From the NCBI RefSeq assembly GCF_004684205.1, contig NZ_SRIO01000002.1, forward strand, positions 62,001-126,000: a DNA stretch of 64,000 nucleotides. The letters are read 5' to 3'. Positions 44,258-52,887 of this stretch are shown one piece after another. Each line of letters starts with the position of its first letter. The first letter of the stretch is position 1. The notes under the pieces are model-generated. The model saw only the letters and a list, made by a program, of their open reading frames with translations. It was not told the DNA's origin and did no database searches. Source of the stretch: Candidatus Macondimonas diazotrophica (GTDB lineage Bacteria > Pseudomonadota > Gammaproteobacteria > UBA5335). Position numbers and translations under genes: made by a program.

Positions 44258-44313
44258 ATTATGGAAAGTGCCCATGACGAAACGATAACGCTCGGGTAAC
44301 ACTTTAATGACGT
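44258..44313 (-). promoter_or_regulatory. Pho-box-like promoter of the lipid-remodelling operon
   Basis: Read on the plus strand, four 7-bp units recur every 11 bp: ATGACGA (44274), ATAACGC (44285), GTAACAC (44296) and ATGACGT (44307). They fit R-T-R-A-C-R-N, the complement of the PhoB half-site CTGTCAT. On the minus strand the last unit is followed after 10 bp by CATAAT (44263-44258), a 5/6 match to the -10 consensus, the spacing of PhoB-activated promoters. The leader to the GT4 start would be about 58 nt. The outermost unit overlaps the MscK-like stop codon. Confidence 0.65.
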
Positions 44314-47300
44314 TCATCCGCCGGAGTGCGAAAGCCGTGGAGGGCTTCCGGCGAAACCGAACGCAAATGCACATCCCGCTGGGGAAAGGGAATTTCGATG
44401 CCGGCTTCACGCAACCGGCGCTCCAGCTCCATATGCAGCTGGTGGCGCACCAGAATGGAGTCGGCCAGGGTCTTGACGAAGACGCGCAGCTCAAAGTTCA
44501 GCGAACTATCTCCAAAGCCCAGGAACAGCACGGCCGGAACCGGTTCCTTCAGGATCAGCGCATTGTCGTGAATGACGGTCTCCATCACGCTCAGCGCCTT
44601 CTGGGTATCCGAGCCGTAGGCGATTCCAACCGGAATGATCGTGCGGGTGACCAGATCGCTCAGCGTCCAGTTGATGATGGAATCGGTCACGAAGCTCTTG
44701 TTGGGAACGATGAGTTCCTTGCGGTCCCAATCCAGAATGGTGGTGGCCCGGATGCGAATGCGGGACACGGTTCCTGAAACGCCTCCGACGGTGACCGTAT
44801 CGCCGATGCGGATGGGACGTTCAAACAGGATGATAATGCCGGCCACGAAATTGGCGACGATTTCCTGCAAACCGAAGCCCAGTCCCACTGAGAGCGCAGC
44901 CACCAGCCATTGCGCCTTGCTCCAGTCGATTCCCAACTGGTTGACCACCACAACCAGACCGACCAAAAAGATCGCGTACCGGCTGAGCAGGGTTGCTGCA
45001 TAACGGGTGCCGGCATCGACACTTTGGCGCTGCAGCACCAGCACCTCGAGCAGGCCCGGGATATTGCGCGCTGCGCTAACGGTCAGCGCCAGCGCAACCA
45101 GTGCCAGTCCGATGCTGCCGAGGGTGATTGCCTGCACGGTCGGCGGGGCGTCTCCGCCGCTGGGCGCGGTGATTGACCAGAGCGTGATCCGGTCCAGTAC
45201 CTTGAGCGCGCCGAAGATATCGCTCCAGATCACGTACAGACCACCCAGCACCATCACGCTCAGCGCCAGCTTGAGCAGCGCTCTGACCTGCTCGTTCATG
45301 GTCTCCAGGTCCATCATGGGTTCCCGTGATGGCAAGGTCGCACCTTCGCCGCCGGTGGCGTGCGCGGGCGGTTCCTCCGGAGCCGGGCGCAGATGGTCTA
45401 TCAGCTCCTGACCCGCACGGGCCACTTCGATGTGACGCAGGCTGACCGACAGACCACGGATCAGCAGGCTGATCACCAAGGCGCTTGCCGCCAGCAGCCA
45501 GCCGGTAAAGAAGGCCCGGGACTGCAGATGCACAGCGGTGTAGGTGTAGCCGAAAATCGGCATTACAGCCAGCACTGAAGCGCTGGCGAGCAGCAGCACG
45601 TAGCTGAGGTTGCGTCCCCGCCACGCCCATCCCTCGTGATGACTTTGCAGCCAGGCTCCCAAGACCCCGCGCGCCGGATGAAAGATCCGCGCGATGAAAA
45701 CCACCAGGGCCACCGAAAAAACGATGTAGACGGCTCGCCCGAGCACCGGCATGCTCAGGCCGCGTGGATCGGCGGCGGCCAGACGCATCAGAACGGTGGC
45801 CAATGCGGTCAGGATTACCAGCCAACGCAGATTGCGGTAGAGCAGTTCGCGCGTTTGGGGTTGCCAGCGGAAGTGGGCTTCCAGGACGCCGCCGCGGCTG
45901 GCCAGACGCCGGAAAGACTCGATGACCCAACTGATCCACGCGGCGTGAATCAGGCCATCGCTGAGTCCCCACACGAAGCGGTCATTGCTCCCCTGTTGCT
46001 GCAGCATCCATCCCAGCAATCCGGCCAGGATGGGTAGTGGCAAGGCCAAAACGAAACTCGCCAGTGCGGCCCCGACGGTCAGGCTGAAGCGATCGTGTGC
46101 CGGATTGCCGACTTCGGTGCCGGTCCATTGCAGATAGCGCCGCAGCTTGGGCCGACTCCATACCGTCGCCAGAAGCGTGAGCAACGCCAGGGCGACGATC
46201 AGGGGCCGACTCTGTGCTTCGATCAGCGTGGCGTGGCGAACCCGCTGCCAGCGGGCGGGATCAGTCAGGGCGGTCAGTTCATTGAACAGTTCGACAAACC
46301 AGGCGCTTCGGATCGGCAGATCGCTGGCAATCCACAACAGATTTTCATCGAGCAGCCGCGTGTAGTCCGCCCCGATCTGAGTGAGCCGTTTCTGGCTCAG
46401 GTCCAGTTGGCTCAAGCGATCGATGAGCGTCAGATAGCTCCGGCTCAGTTGCTCGAGCAGATCCTTCTGGCTGTCCAGCAGTAATTCGGCTTCTGCGAGC
46501 AGCCGATCGGTTTGGCGGGTATCCAGCTGGAGCTGCGGATCCTCGTCCTGCAGGCGTGCGCGGGCGGCCTGTGCCGTGTCGGCGAGTTGGCGCCGCTTCT
46601 CGTCGATTTGGAACTGCCGCAGGCGCGTTTGGGCGATCTGTTCGCTGCGGGTGCGGGCTTGCTGGCGATAGGCTTGTAGATCCGGTAGCCGTTTACGCTG
46701 CTCGTGCAGAACCCGGTTCAGCGTCTGGCCTACACCGGCGATTTCGATCTGGGTCTGGGCGCTGCGGTAGAGCGTTTCGACATCTTCCAACTGACGCAGG
46801 GTGTTTTCGTTGTCGCGGCTGACTTCGTCGAGCGCACGGGCCAGTGCGGTGAGTTCATCGGCCAGAGCGGCGTTCTCGGCCGCCAGATTGCGGATCATCG
46901 GGTGGCGGGAATCGGCTTGTTCAATCGCACGCAGGGTTTCCGCGGTGGCCTGGTCGGCGCTCAGCAGCCGACTGCGGCCCAGCCGCTGAATGAGGACATC
47001 CACTCGGGCCTGCAGGGTACGCTGCAGGCCGCGCAGCTGATCCCGTTCCGCCGCCAGCAGCGCCAAGCGCATCGGATGGGTCTGCAGTTTGGTCTGGCGC
47101 AGACTGATCTCGGTATCGAGCAGCCGGTAGCGGGCTGCCTGGGTGAGCAGCGACGGGCTGAGGGCTTGGTCGTTCGCCTGTGCGGGAAACGAGGCGACCA
47201 GATTATCCAGTTCACCCTCCAGGCGCGCGATATCGTCGCGCAACTGGGTGGGCTGCATCGTCAGCTTCGTCAGCTCGGTTTCCAACTGGCTCAGCCGCGA

Positions 47301-47678
47301 TTGCGTTTCGCTCAGGCGCCGTTGCGCGCTGTCCAGGGCCTTTTCCATGGCCGGAATCCCTGCGTTGGGCAGGGGAAGCGGTTCGACCGCGGGCGCGGAG
47401 CGCCGGAGTTTGTTGATGCGACTGTCTGCCTGCCGGGCTGTTTCCCGCAGGGTGGAAATCTGCTGTTTCAGGTCGGCGATGCGTTCGAGGCTATCCCGAA
47501 CCGGCTGGAGCGTTTCGTCCTCCGCGCGCTGGCCGACCGCTTGCATGATGGTCGCCATCGTCGGGATGCGCTGGTCGAACGTCGGGGGATCCTCGGCTCC
47601 GGCCACCGGCATGCCGGCAAGTGTGAGCATGAGGAGAGCGAGACAGAGAGCCAGGAGTGATCGCACAGGGCGGCGCAT
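44304..47678 (-). CDS. Large mechanosensitive channel, MscK/KefA-like
   Basis: A 1124-residue MscS-superfamily channel. A signal peptide (MRRPVRSLLALCLALLMLTLAGMPVAGA) leads into a long periplasmic coiled-coil region (to about residue 480, repeated Q/L/E/R heptads), then about 11 membrane spans and the pore domain GLGFGLQEIVANFVAGIIILFERPIRIGDTVTVGGVSGTVSRI followed by KELIVPNKSFVTDSIINW. The C-terminal cytoplasmic vestibule (LRVFVKTLADSILVRHQLHMELERRLREAGIEIPFPQRDVHLR) is complete. It releases solutes at high membrane tension; potassium-dependent gating as in MscK is not shown by sequence. Confidence 0.93.
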   Translation of the reverse strand: MRRPVRSLLALCLALLMLTLAGMPVAGAEDPPTFDQRIPTMATIMQAVGQRAEDETLQPVRDSLERIADLKQQISTLRETARQADSRINKLRRSAPAVEPLPLPNAGIPAMEKALDSAQRRLSETQSRLSQLETELTKLTMQPTQLRDDIARLEGELDNLVASFPAQANDQALSPSLLTQAARYRLLDTEISLRQTKLQTHPMRLALLAAERDQLRGLQRTLQARVDVLIQRLGRSRLLSADQATAETLRAIEQADSRHPMIRNLAAENAALADELTALARALDEVSRDNENTLRQLEDVETLYRSAQTQIEIAGVGQTLNRVLHEQRKRLPDLQAYRQQARTRSEQIAQTRLRQFQIDEKRRQLADTAQAARARLQDEDPQLQLDTRQTDRLLAEAELLLDSQKDLLEQLSRSYLTLIDRLSQLDLSQKRLTQIGADYTRLLDENLLWIASDLPIRSAWFVELFNELTALTDPARWQRVRHATLIEAQSRPLIVALALLTLLATVWSRPKLRRYLQWTGTEVGNPAHDRFSLTVGAALASFVLALPLPILAGLLGWMLQQQGSNDRFVWGLSDGLIHAAWISWVIESFRRLASRGGVLEAHFRWQPQTRELLYRNLRWLVILTALATVLMRLAAADPRGLSMPVLGRAVYIVFSVALVVFIARIFHPARGVLGAWLQSHHEGWAWRGRNLSYVLLLASASVLAVMPIFGYTYTAVHLQSRAFFTGWLLAASALVISLLIRGLSVSLRHIEVARAGQELIDHLRPAPEEPPAHATGGEGATLPSREPMMDLETMNEQVRALLKLALSVMVLGGLYVIWSDIFGALKVLDRITLWSITAPSGGDAPPTVQAITLGSIGLALVALALTVSAARNIPGLLEVLVLQRQSVDAGTRYAATLLSRYAIFLVGLVVVVNQLGIDWSKAQWLVAALSVGLGFGLQEIVANFVAGIIILFERPIRIGDTVTVGGVSGTVSRIRIRATTILDWDRKELIVPNKSFVTDSIINWTLSDLVTRTIIPVGIAYGSDTQKALSVMETVIHDNALILKEPVPAVLFLGFGDSSLNFELRVFVKTLADSILVRHQLHMELERRLREAGIEIPFPQRDVHLRSVSPEALHGFRTPADERH

Positions 47679-47738
47679 TGCATAGCCATCGGATTGAATT
47701 TGGCAACTTTTAACCCAGCTGTGCGACCCGCTGCAAGC

Positions 47739-47760
47739 AGGGCGGGCGAGAACCCGCCCT
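47739..47760 (-). terminator. Hairpin downstream of hsp20
   Basis: Perfect 8-bp stem AGGGCGGG/CCCGCCCT with a 6-nt loop (47739-47746 with 47753-47760), 11 bp past the hsp20 stop on the minus strand. No U-tract follows, so it may act as an mRNA-end stabiliser rather than a full terminator. Confidence 0.5.
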
Positions 47761-47770
47761 GGAGGGGAAC

Positions 47771-48298
47771 TCAGGTGCTTTCAATGGTCAACTTTTGCTT
47801 GCGGGCCACTTCCCGCTTGGGCACGGTGATTTCCAGCAGGCCGTCCTTGCAGCTTGCCTTGGCCTTCTCGGCGTCTACGGCTGCGGGCAGTTCGATGGTC
47901 CGGATGAATTCCCGAGAGCTGATCTCGCGGCGATGGAATTCTCCGTTTTCCTCGGTTTCGCTTCGCTTGTGGCCTCGCACCGTCAGGCTTTGATCGGTGA
48001 GGGTCACGTCCAGATCCTCGGCCGTCATGCCGGGAACCTGGGCCCGAACCACGACTTCGGCATCCCGGTCGATGACGTCCATGGCCGGCAGTTCCAGCTC
48101 AGCGGTCCGGAACCATTCATCAAGGCGAGGCCATTCGCGCGGCGTCATGGAAAGCGGGCGGTTGAAGAACCGTTCGAATTCCCGTTCCATTTCCCGCCAC
48201 GGATGCAGCCACCGTGTCGAAGGCGCCGGCGGGATGGCGGGCTGGGCTTGGGGTGTTGCGGGACTGCTGGATTCGGGGTTTTTTTCGACTTCGGTCAT
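47771..48298 (-). CDS. Hsp20/alpha-crystallin small heat-shock protein
   Basis: A 175-residue small heat-shock chaperone. A proline/alanine-rich N-terminal arm and WLHPWREMEREFERFFNRPLSM precede the alpha-crystallin domain (LPAMDVIDRDAEVVVRAQVPGMTAEDLDVTLTDQSLTVRGH and REISSREFIRTIELPAAVDAEKAKASCKDGLLEITVPK), ending with the family K-x-V tail. It holds unfolding proteins without ATP. An FNR box lies 111 bp upstream, which would link it to low oxygen. Confidence 0.93.
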   Translation of the reverse strand: MTEVEKNPESSSPATPQAQPAIPPAPSTRWLHPWREMEREFERFFNRPLSMTPREWPRLDEWFRTAELELPAMDVIDRDAEVVVRAQVPGMTAEDLDVTLTDQSLTVRGHKRSETEENGEFHRREISSREFIRTIELPAAVDAEKAKASCKDGLLEITVPKREVARKQKLTIEST

Positions 48299-48409
48299 GT
48301 CATGCCTCCAATGGTGTCAAGGATGCAAGCGCTTGCCGGAAGCTCCGGCAGCTTTTCGAAGGGCCGGAAACGGGTTTGTTCAATCTGAAACGATCAGATT
48401 CAAGAGGCC

Positions 48410-48423
48410 TTGATCTGCATCAA
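48410..48423. promoter_or_regulatory. FNR box between hsp20 and the CoA-transferase
   Basis: TTGAT-CTGC-ATCAA is an exact FNR/ANR consensus. It is centred 118 bp before the hsp20 ATG and about 107 bp before the CoA-transferase ATG. A weak -10 candidate (CAGATT, 48387-48382, minus strand) is about 31 bp from the centre toward hsp20, so hsp20 is the likelier target. Confidence 0.75.
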
Positions 48424-48523
48424 GAATCCGCGTCCGCGCGTGGGGACCCCCGTCGACTTCACGGGCCGGGCTGATCGGCTATGCTTGGACCTTTCGAGCG
48501 TACATTTGCCAGGGAGGCAACAC

Positions 48524-49654
48524 ATGGGACCATTGGAAGGAATCAAGGTGCTGGAAATCGCGGGCATCGGACCCGGTCCGTTCTGCGGCATGATGCTGGC
48601 AGACATGGGCGCGGAGATCCTGCGTGTCGACAAGAAAAACATTCCGGGCCTTTCCGGCAAGTTCGACGTGCTCGGCCGCGGCCGGCGTTCGGTCACGGTG
48701 GACCTCAAGAAACCCGAAGGGGTCGAGGCGGTCCTGCGTCTGACCGAGCAAGCCGATGTGCTGATGGAAGGTTACCGTCCGGGTGTCATGGAGCGGCTGG
48801 GATTGGGCCCCGAGGTGTGTCTGGCGCGCAATCCGCGTCTGGTCTATGCGCGCATGACGGGCTGGGGGCAGTACGGACCCCTGGCCCATGCGGCCGGGCA
48901 CGACATGAACTACATCGCCATTAGCGGCGCGCTGCACGCCATCGGCCGGGCGGGCGAACGCCCTGTGCCGCCGATCAACCTCGTCGGCGATTTCGGCGGC
49001 GGCGGCCTGTTGCAGGCCTACGGCATCGTCTGCGCCCTTCTGGAGCGCGGCCGCTCCGGCAAGGGCCAAGTGATCGACACCGCCATGACCGACGGCGCTG
49101 CGCTGCTGATGACCATGATGTACGGCTTCAAGGCCGCCGGCATGTGGAAGGACAGCCCCGAAAGCAACCTGCTCGACGGAGCCGCTCATTTCTATGATAC
49201 CTACACCTGCAAGGACGGCCGTCACGTGGCCATCGGTTCCATCGAGCCGCAGTTCTATACCTTGCTGCTGGAAAAGACAGGGCTCAAGGACGATCCGGAG
49301 TTCCGCAACCAGATGAACCAGCGCCAGTGGCCGGCGCTCAAGGCCAAGTTGCAGGCGGTATTCCTGACCAAGACCCGCGATGAATGGACCGAGATCATGG
49401 AAGGCACTGATGTCTGTTTCGGGCCGGTGCTGAGCATGGAAGAGGCACCGAATCACCCGCACAACACCGCCCGCCAGACCTTCATCACCCGCGATGGGGT
49501 GGTGCAACCGGCGCCGGCGCCGCGTTTCAGCCGCACGGTGCCCGAGTTGCCGTCCGAGCCGCCCAAGGCTGGACAGCACAATGACGAGGCGCTGGTCGAC
49601 TGGGGATTCTCGACGGCTGACGTGGCCCGCCTGAAGGAACTGAAAGTGATATAG
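48524..49654 (+). CDS. CaiB/BaiF family CoA-transferase (alpha-methylacyl-CoA racemase-like)
   Basis: A 376-residue class III CoA-transferase-family enzyme. The N-terminal Rossmann-like segment [33 protein letters not shown] is diagnostic; [13 protein letters not shown] supplies the region with the racemase His/Asp pair in Amacr-type members (GHDMNY), and the central [19 protein letters not shown] follows. GHDMNY and the lack of the transferase aspartate pattern favour alpha-methylacyl-CoA racemase, which serves branched-chain or steroid side-chain degradation. An AGGGAGG site sets the start. Confidence 0.88.
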   Translation: MGPLEGIKVLEIAGIGPGPFCGMMLADMGAEILRVDKKNIPGLSGKFDVLGRGRRSVTVDLKKPEGVEAVLRLTEQADVLMEGYRPGVMERLGLGPEVCLARNPRLVYARMTGWGQYGPLAHAAGHDMNYIAISGALHAIGRAGERPVPPINLVGDFGGGGLLQAYGIVCALLERGRSGKGQVIDTAMTDGAALLMTMMYGFKAAGMWKDSPESNLLDGAAHFYDTYTCKDGRHVAIGSIEPQFYTLLLEKTGLKDDPEFRNQMNQRQWPALKAKLQAVFLTKTRDEWTEIMEGTDVCFGPVLSMEEAPNHPHNTARQTFITRDGVVQPAPAPRFSRTVPELPSEPPKAGQHNDEALVDWGFSTADVARLKELKVI

Positions 49655-50106
49655 CCGAGGGCAGATACGATAGGCGTGCTGCGTTGCAGCGCCACCTTGG
49701 CAGGTTTTAGAGATCGGGGACGGTAGGGGACGGATGCCGCCGATCGGCCACTACGCCGCTTCAGCGGGTAATGAGTGGAGGCGCGGTTTTTCCGTTGGCG
49801 TTGGCTGCATTGAGCCTGCCCAGTTGATGGACAGCGGCTCACCGACAGCCTGATTGGTATCGGCCCCGCAGAGATCCCAGCGGTCAAGTGTTGCGAAGTG
49901 AGTGGATAACACTCGCTGCCCTCACGAGGGCGTCAGGGGGACGCATTGGACCTACGGAGGCGAGGAAGCCGCAAGCACACTCGTTCGCCGGGCCTCGATG
50001 GCGACATGGTTCAGGACAAGACGCGACGCATCGGGTCCTGGTGTGGGGACGAGGAGAAGGAACGCGGTCGGCCCCGTGGGATACCCCCTGCGGTATGCAA
50101 GGATGT
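49655..50106. other. Intergenic stretch without a convincing gene
   Basis: 452 bp between the CoA-transferase and the minus-strand ArsR gene. A weak hairpin (GGCGTGCTGC/GCAGCGCC, 49673-49693) just after the CoA-transferase may end its transcript. The remaining frames have no ribosome site and no recognisable protein pattern. I see no resistance gene that could belong to the ArsR regulator. Confidence 0.55.
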
Positions 50107-50448
50107 TCAATCGGCGCCAGCCGGGCAGCTCAAGACGTCCATCAGCGGGGCGCAGATCGCGAGGTCGCCTTGGCAGCAATCTGCCAGCAGATAAGTCAGC
50201 AGGGCCTGCATGGCGGCATGATCTGCCGTGTAGCGGATACTGCGGCCCATCCGCGTACCCTTGATCAGACGCGCTTGCTCGAGGATGCGCAGATGAGCCG
50301 AAAGCGTATTCTGCAATACGTTCAGGCGTTCTGCGATCATGCCGGCGGGCAACCCGTCCGGGCTTTCCTGAATCAGCAGGCGGAAAATACCAAGGCGTGT
50401 GCCATGAGCTAAGGCGCCAAGCGCGTGCAGGGCATCGGTCTCGTTCAT
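50107..50448 (-). CDS. ArsR-family transcription regulator
   Basis: A 113-residue winged-helix regulator. ALHALGALAHGTRLGIFRLLIQESPDGLPAGMIAERLNVLQNTLSAHLRILEQARLI is the classic ArsR DNA-binding domain, and the wing is GRSIRYTADHAAM. Cysteines sit near the C-terminus (LADCCQGDLAIC and LSCPAGAD) and could bind metal or metalloid, but the classical ELCVCDL alpha-3 site is absent. The start is ATG 50448 with an AT-rich promoter upstream. There is no obvious target operon. Confidence 0.88.
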   Translation of the reverse strand: MNETDALHALGALAHGTRLGIFRLLIQESPDGLPAGMIAERLNVLQNTLSAHLRILEQARLIKGTRMGRSIRYTADHAAMQALLTYLLADCCQGDLAICAPLMDVLSCPAGAD

Positions 50449-50977
50449 ATTTCTATAATTCCAGATCTTAGGATGTATTTTCAAGGCGCCTCTTGGAAGG
50501 GACCGCGAGGAACGCTGCGGACGGTGATATCGACGTCCGGTATCAGGGGACGATGCTGTGAAATGTGCTAGTGGGCTTTGATCGCAAGCGCTCGTTCCTC
50601 GGCGGTCCATCCAGACGAGCGATCTGACTCTCCGGAAGGAATTCGATGCACATTCGCTTTGGTTGTCTCTCATGTGCCTGAAGTGGAGACAGCCGGCAAT
50701 GCAAGCGTTCATGGAAGCCGCCGACGCACGACAATGCGAACGCTGGCCGCTGTGAACCGGATGGGGGACGCTGACGTCTGTCCGCGGCCCCTTTCACGGT
50801 GTGAGCGCTCGGGCAGTGACATGTTCTCGACGATCGAATCCATTAACCGTGGATCATTGCTCGAACCGAGCCTGCGCAAACGAGAGTCGTGCATCCAGAA
50901 CGGGCAAGCACGCTTCGCTGGTTGTGGTGAGCCCATCAATGCCTGGCCGAGGCCCGTTCTCATGTTCCCGAGATCAC
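50449..50977. other. Gene-poor stretch
   Basis: 529 bp between the ArsR gene and the end of the SDR gene. Open frames on both strands lack ribosome sites and have no family pattern. It may be an eroded remnant; nothing specific can be supported. Confidence 0.5.
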
Positions 50978-51856
50978 CTAAAAGGCCCTTCCGCCCGTGA
51001 CGGGAATAACGGCGCCGGATATGTAGGAAGCCTCCGCCCCCGCGAGGAACACATAGGCGCTAGCCAGTTCGGCCGGCTGGCCTGCGCGGCCCATTGGCGT
51101 GCTCTGACCGAAGGTCTGCAGCTTTGTGTCCCACTCGGTCCCGGGAATGAGCGGCGTCCAGATCGGGCCGGGTGCAACGGCGTTGACCCGTATGCCACGC
51201 GGCGTCAACTCCTGAGCCAAGGCTTGGGTAAATGCGACCTGTGCGGCCTTGGTCATCGCGTAATCGAGCAGGTCTGGTGTGGGGGATGACGCTTGAATGG
51301 ATGCGGTGGTGATGATGCTGGCGCCGGCTTTCAGATGAGGGAGGACAGTACGCGCTACCCACAGCATTCCATACAGATTGGTCTTGAATGTCCGGTCCAT
51401 TTCTGATGTCTCGAGATTCTCCAGGCCGTCCCGATTTTTCTGGTAGCCGGCATTCAAGACCAGGATATCCAGGCCACCTAGAACATCGAGAGCTTTTTGT
51501 ACGGCTTCTGTGCAATAGCGTTCTTCACGAACATCGCCGGGCAGGAGCAGGCAACGGCGGCTTTCTCGCGTTACCCAGTCTTGAGTATTCTCGGCATCTT
51601 TCTGTTCTTCGGGCATATAGGAAATCGCGATATCTGCTCCTTCACGCGCAAAAGCGATTGCAACCGCGCGTCCAATACCTGAATCACCACCCGTAATGAG
51701 GGCGCGTCGACCGGTCAGCTTTCCGGACCCGACATAACTTTCCTCGCCATGATCCGGTCTAGGTATGGTCTCGTCGGTCTTTGCCGGTTGCGCCTGGGCT
51801 TGCTCCGGAAATTCGCCTTGGTGTCCACGCTTGGTGGGATCCATGGAAGATGTCAT
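50978..51856 (-). CDS. SDR family oxidoreductase, YghA type
   Basis: A 292-residue classical short-chain dehydrogenase with an N-terminal 45-residue arm (DPTKRGHQGEFPEQAQAQPA) typical of the YghA/YhdF stress-related group. It has LITGGDSGIGRAVAIAFAREGADIA, the LNAGYQ variant of NNAG, the catalytic TTASIQASSPTPDLLDYAMTKAA (Ser, Tyr-x3-Lys), and VNAVAPGPIWTPL. AAGGAG precedes ATG 51856. It opens a cluster of predicted stress proteins on the opposite strand. Confidence 0.9.
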   Translation of the reverse strand: MTSSMDPTKRGHQGEFPEQAQAQPAKTDETIPRPDHGEESYVGSGKLTGRRALITGGDSGIGRAVAIAFAREGADIAISYMPEEQKDAENTQDWVTRESRRCLLLPGDVREERYCTEAVQKALDVLGGLDILVLNAGYQKNRDGLENLETSEMDRTFKTNLYGMLWVARTVLPHLKAGASIITTASIQASSPTPDLLDYAMTKAAQVAFTQALAQELTPRGIRVNAVAPGPIWTPLIPGTEWDTKLQTFGQSTPMGRAGQPAELASAYVFLAGAEASYISGAVIPVTGGRAF

Positions 51857-52353
51857 GTCGGTTCTCCTTATACGGATAAGAAACTCGTGACTTGACCGCT
51901 TAAGTTTGCTCACCTGAACTCTCATCGTCCGTGGACCGTCGATCCACGTCCAGGCGGGCTGTTTCGAACAGACAACGGCATCCTGCCGATAGTTCCGAAA
52001 CTTGAATCGAGACTCGCCGAAACGGTATGGACTCACCGAAGAATCGGGTACGGACGGCGAGGGGGGTGTAATAAAAGAATCATGTTCTCTGGCGTGCATC
52101 TCAGGTTCTATTTGAGAGTTAGTTTCCAAGCCAATGAAAAAAGATAAGAAATGTCCTTATTGGCTTTGCCAGGCGCGAGCCGGAGCGCCCGTTTGAATGC
52201 CTGATCCGCAGCGCCTCTGGGTAATCTCATGACGCCCTTCGTGCAAGGCAGAACGGAACTTCATCCTACAGGGGATGGTCCTTATGGAGCGTGAAGTGGA
52301 GAGCCGTTATCGACGCATAGCATGCATTAGTCGTCATCTCTTTGGAGGTTTTC
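51857..52353. other. Divergent regulatory stretch between the SDR and DUF4142 genes
   Basis: 497 bp with no convincing gene. On the plus strand GGAACTT (52255-52261) is followed after 16 bp by GTCCTTA (52278), a plausible ECF sigma-type promoter about 75 bp before the DUF4142 start; this is weak evidence. Local base composition falls toward the DUF4142 gene. Confidence 0.45.
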
Positions 52354-52887
52354 ATGACGAAATATATAAGCAAGTATCTTTTGCTACTGATCGTTGGATT
52401 TGGAATTGCCCTTACAGTGCAAGCGTCTGAAAATGGCGACGCCCAAGACGCCTCGGAACGCTTCATCAAGAATGTGTCCATGTCAAGTCTCTTTGAGATC
52501 GAGGCGGCTGAAGTTGTATTCGATAGATCGAAGAATCCGGAAGTAATACGTATCGCAGAACGAATGATTCGGGATCACAAAGCATCGTCGGAGGAGCTGA
52601 AGAACATTCTGATTAAAGAAAAGCTTCGATTTCGATTTAGCATGACCCTGGATGAGGAGCATGCGGATAAGATCCGGGAACTAAAGAAGGCTTCTGAGGA
52701 TAAATTCGACAAGACATATTTGACGATGCAAGAAGACGCTCATGAGGACACCATAGACGAGTTCGAGCGCTTCCTGGACGCCAAGGACACCCATCCTGAA
52801 CTCAGGAAGTTTGCAGAGCGGAATTTGCCGATCATCAAGCAGCATCATCAAAAAATCGATAATGCTGAAAGGATGAGAGCGAACTGA
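52354..52887 (+). CDS. Exported DUF4142-like protein
   Basis: A 177-residue exported helical protein. The leader is MTKYISKYLLLLIVGFGIALTVQAS. The mature part matches the DUF4142 (ferritin-like) pattern: ASERFIKNVSMSSLFEIEAAEVVFDRSKNPEVIRIAERMIRDHKASSEEL, then LDAKDTHPELRKFAERNLPIIKQHHQKI. Ribosome site GGAGG at 52344-52348 supports ATG 52354. The gene is clearly AT-richer than its neighbours, with codons ending in A/T, suggesting transfer. Domain function is unknown. Confidence 0.85.
   Translation: MTKYISKYLLLLIVGFGIALTVQASENGDAQDASERFIKNVSMSSLFEIEAAEVVFDRSKNPEVIRIAERMIRDHKASSEELKNILIKEKLRFRFSMTLDEEHADKIRELKKASEDKFDKTYLTMQEDAHEDTIDEFERFLDAKDTHPELRKFAERNLPIIKQHHQKIDNAERMRAN

Noticed and set aside
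47739-47760. Rho-independent terminator proper after hsp20
   Set aside because: The stem is strong but no U-tract follows on the minus strand, so it is kept only as a hairpin with modest confidence.
48299-48409. Sigma-32 heat-shock promoter for hsp20
   Set aside because: CTTGAA-like sequences exist, but no CCCCAT-like -10 at the right distance.
49888-50412. A 174-codon plus-strand frame across the ArsR gene
   Set aside because: Antisense to a clear winged-helix protein; no domain seen.
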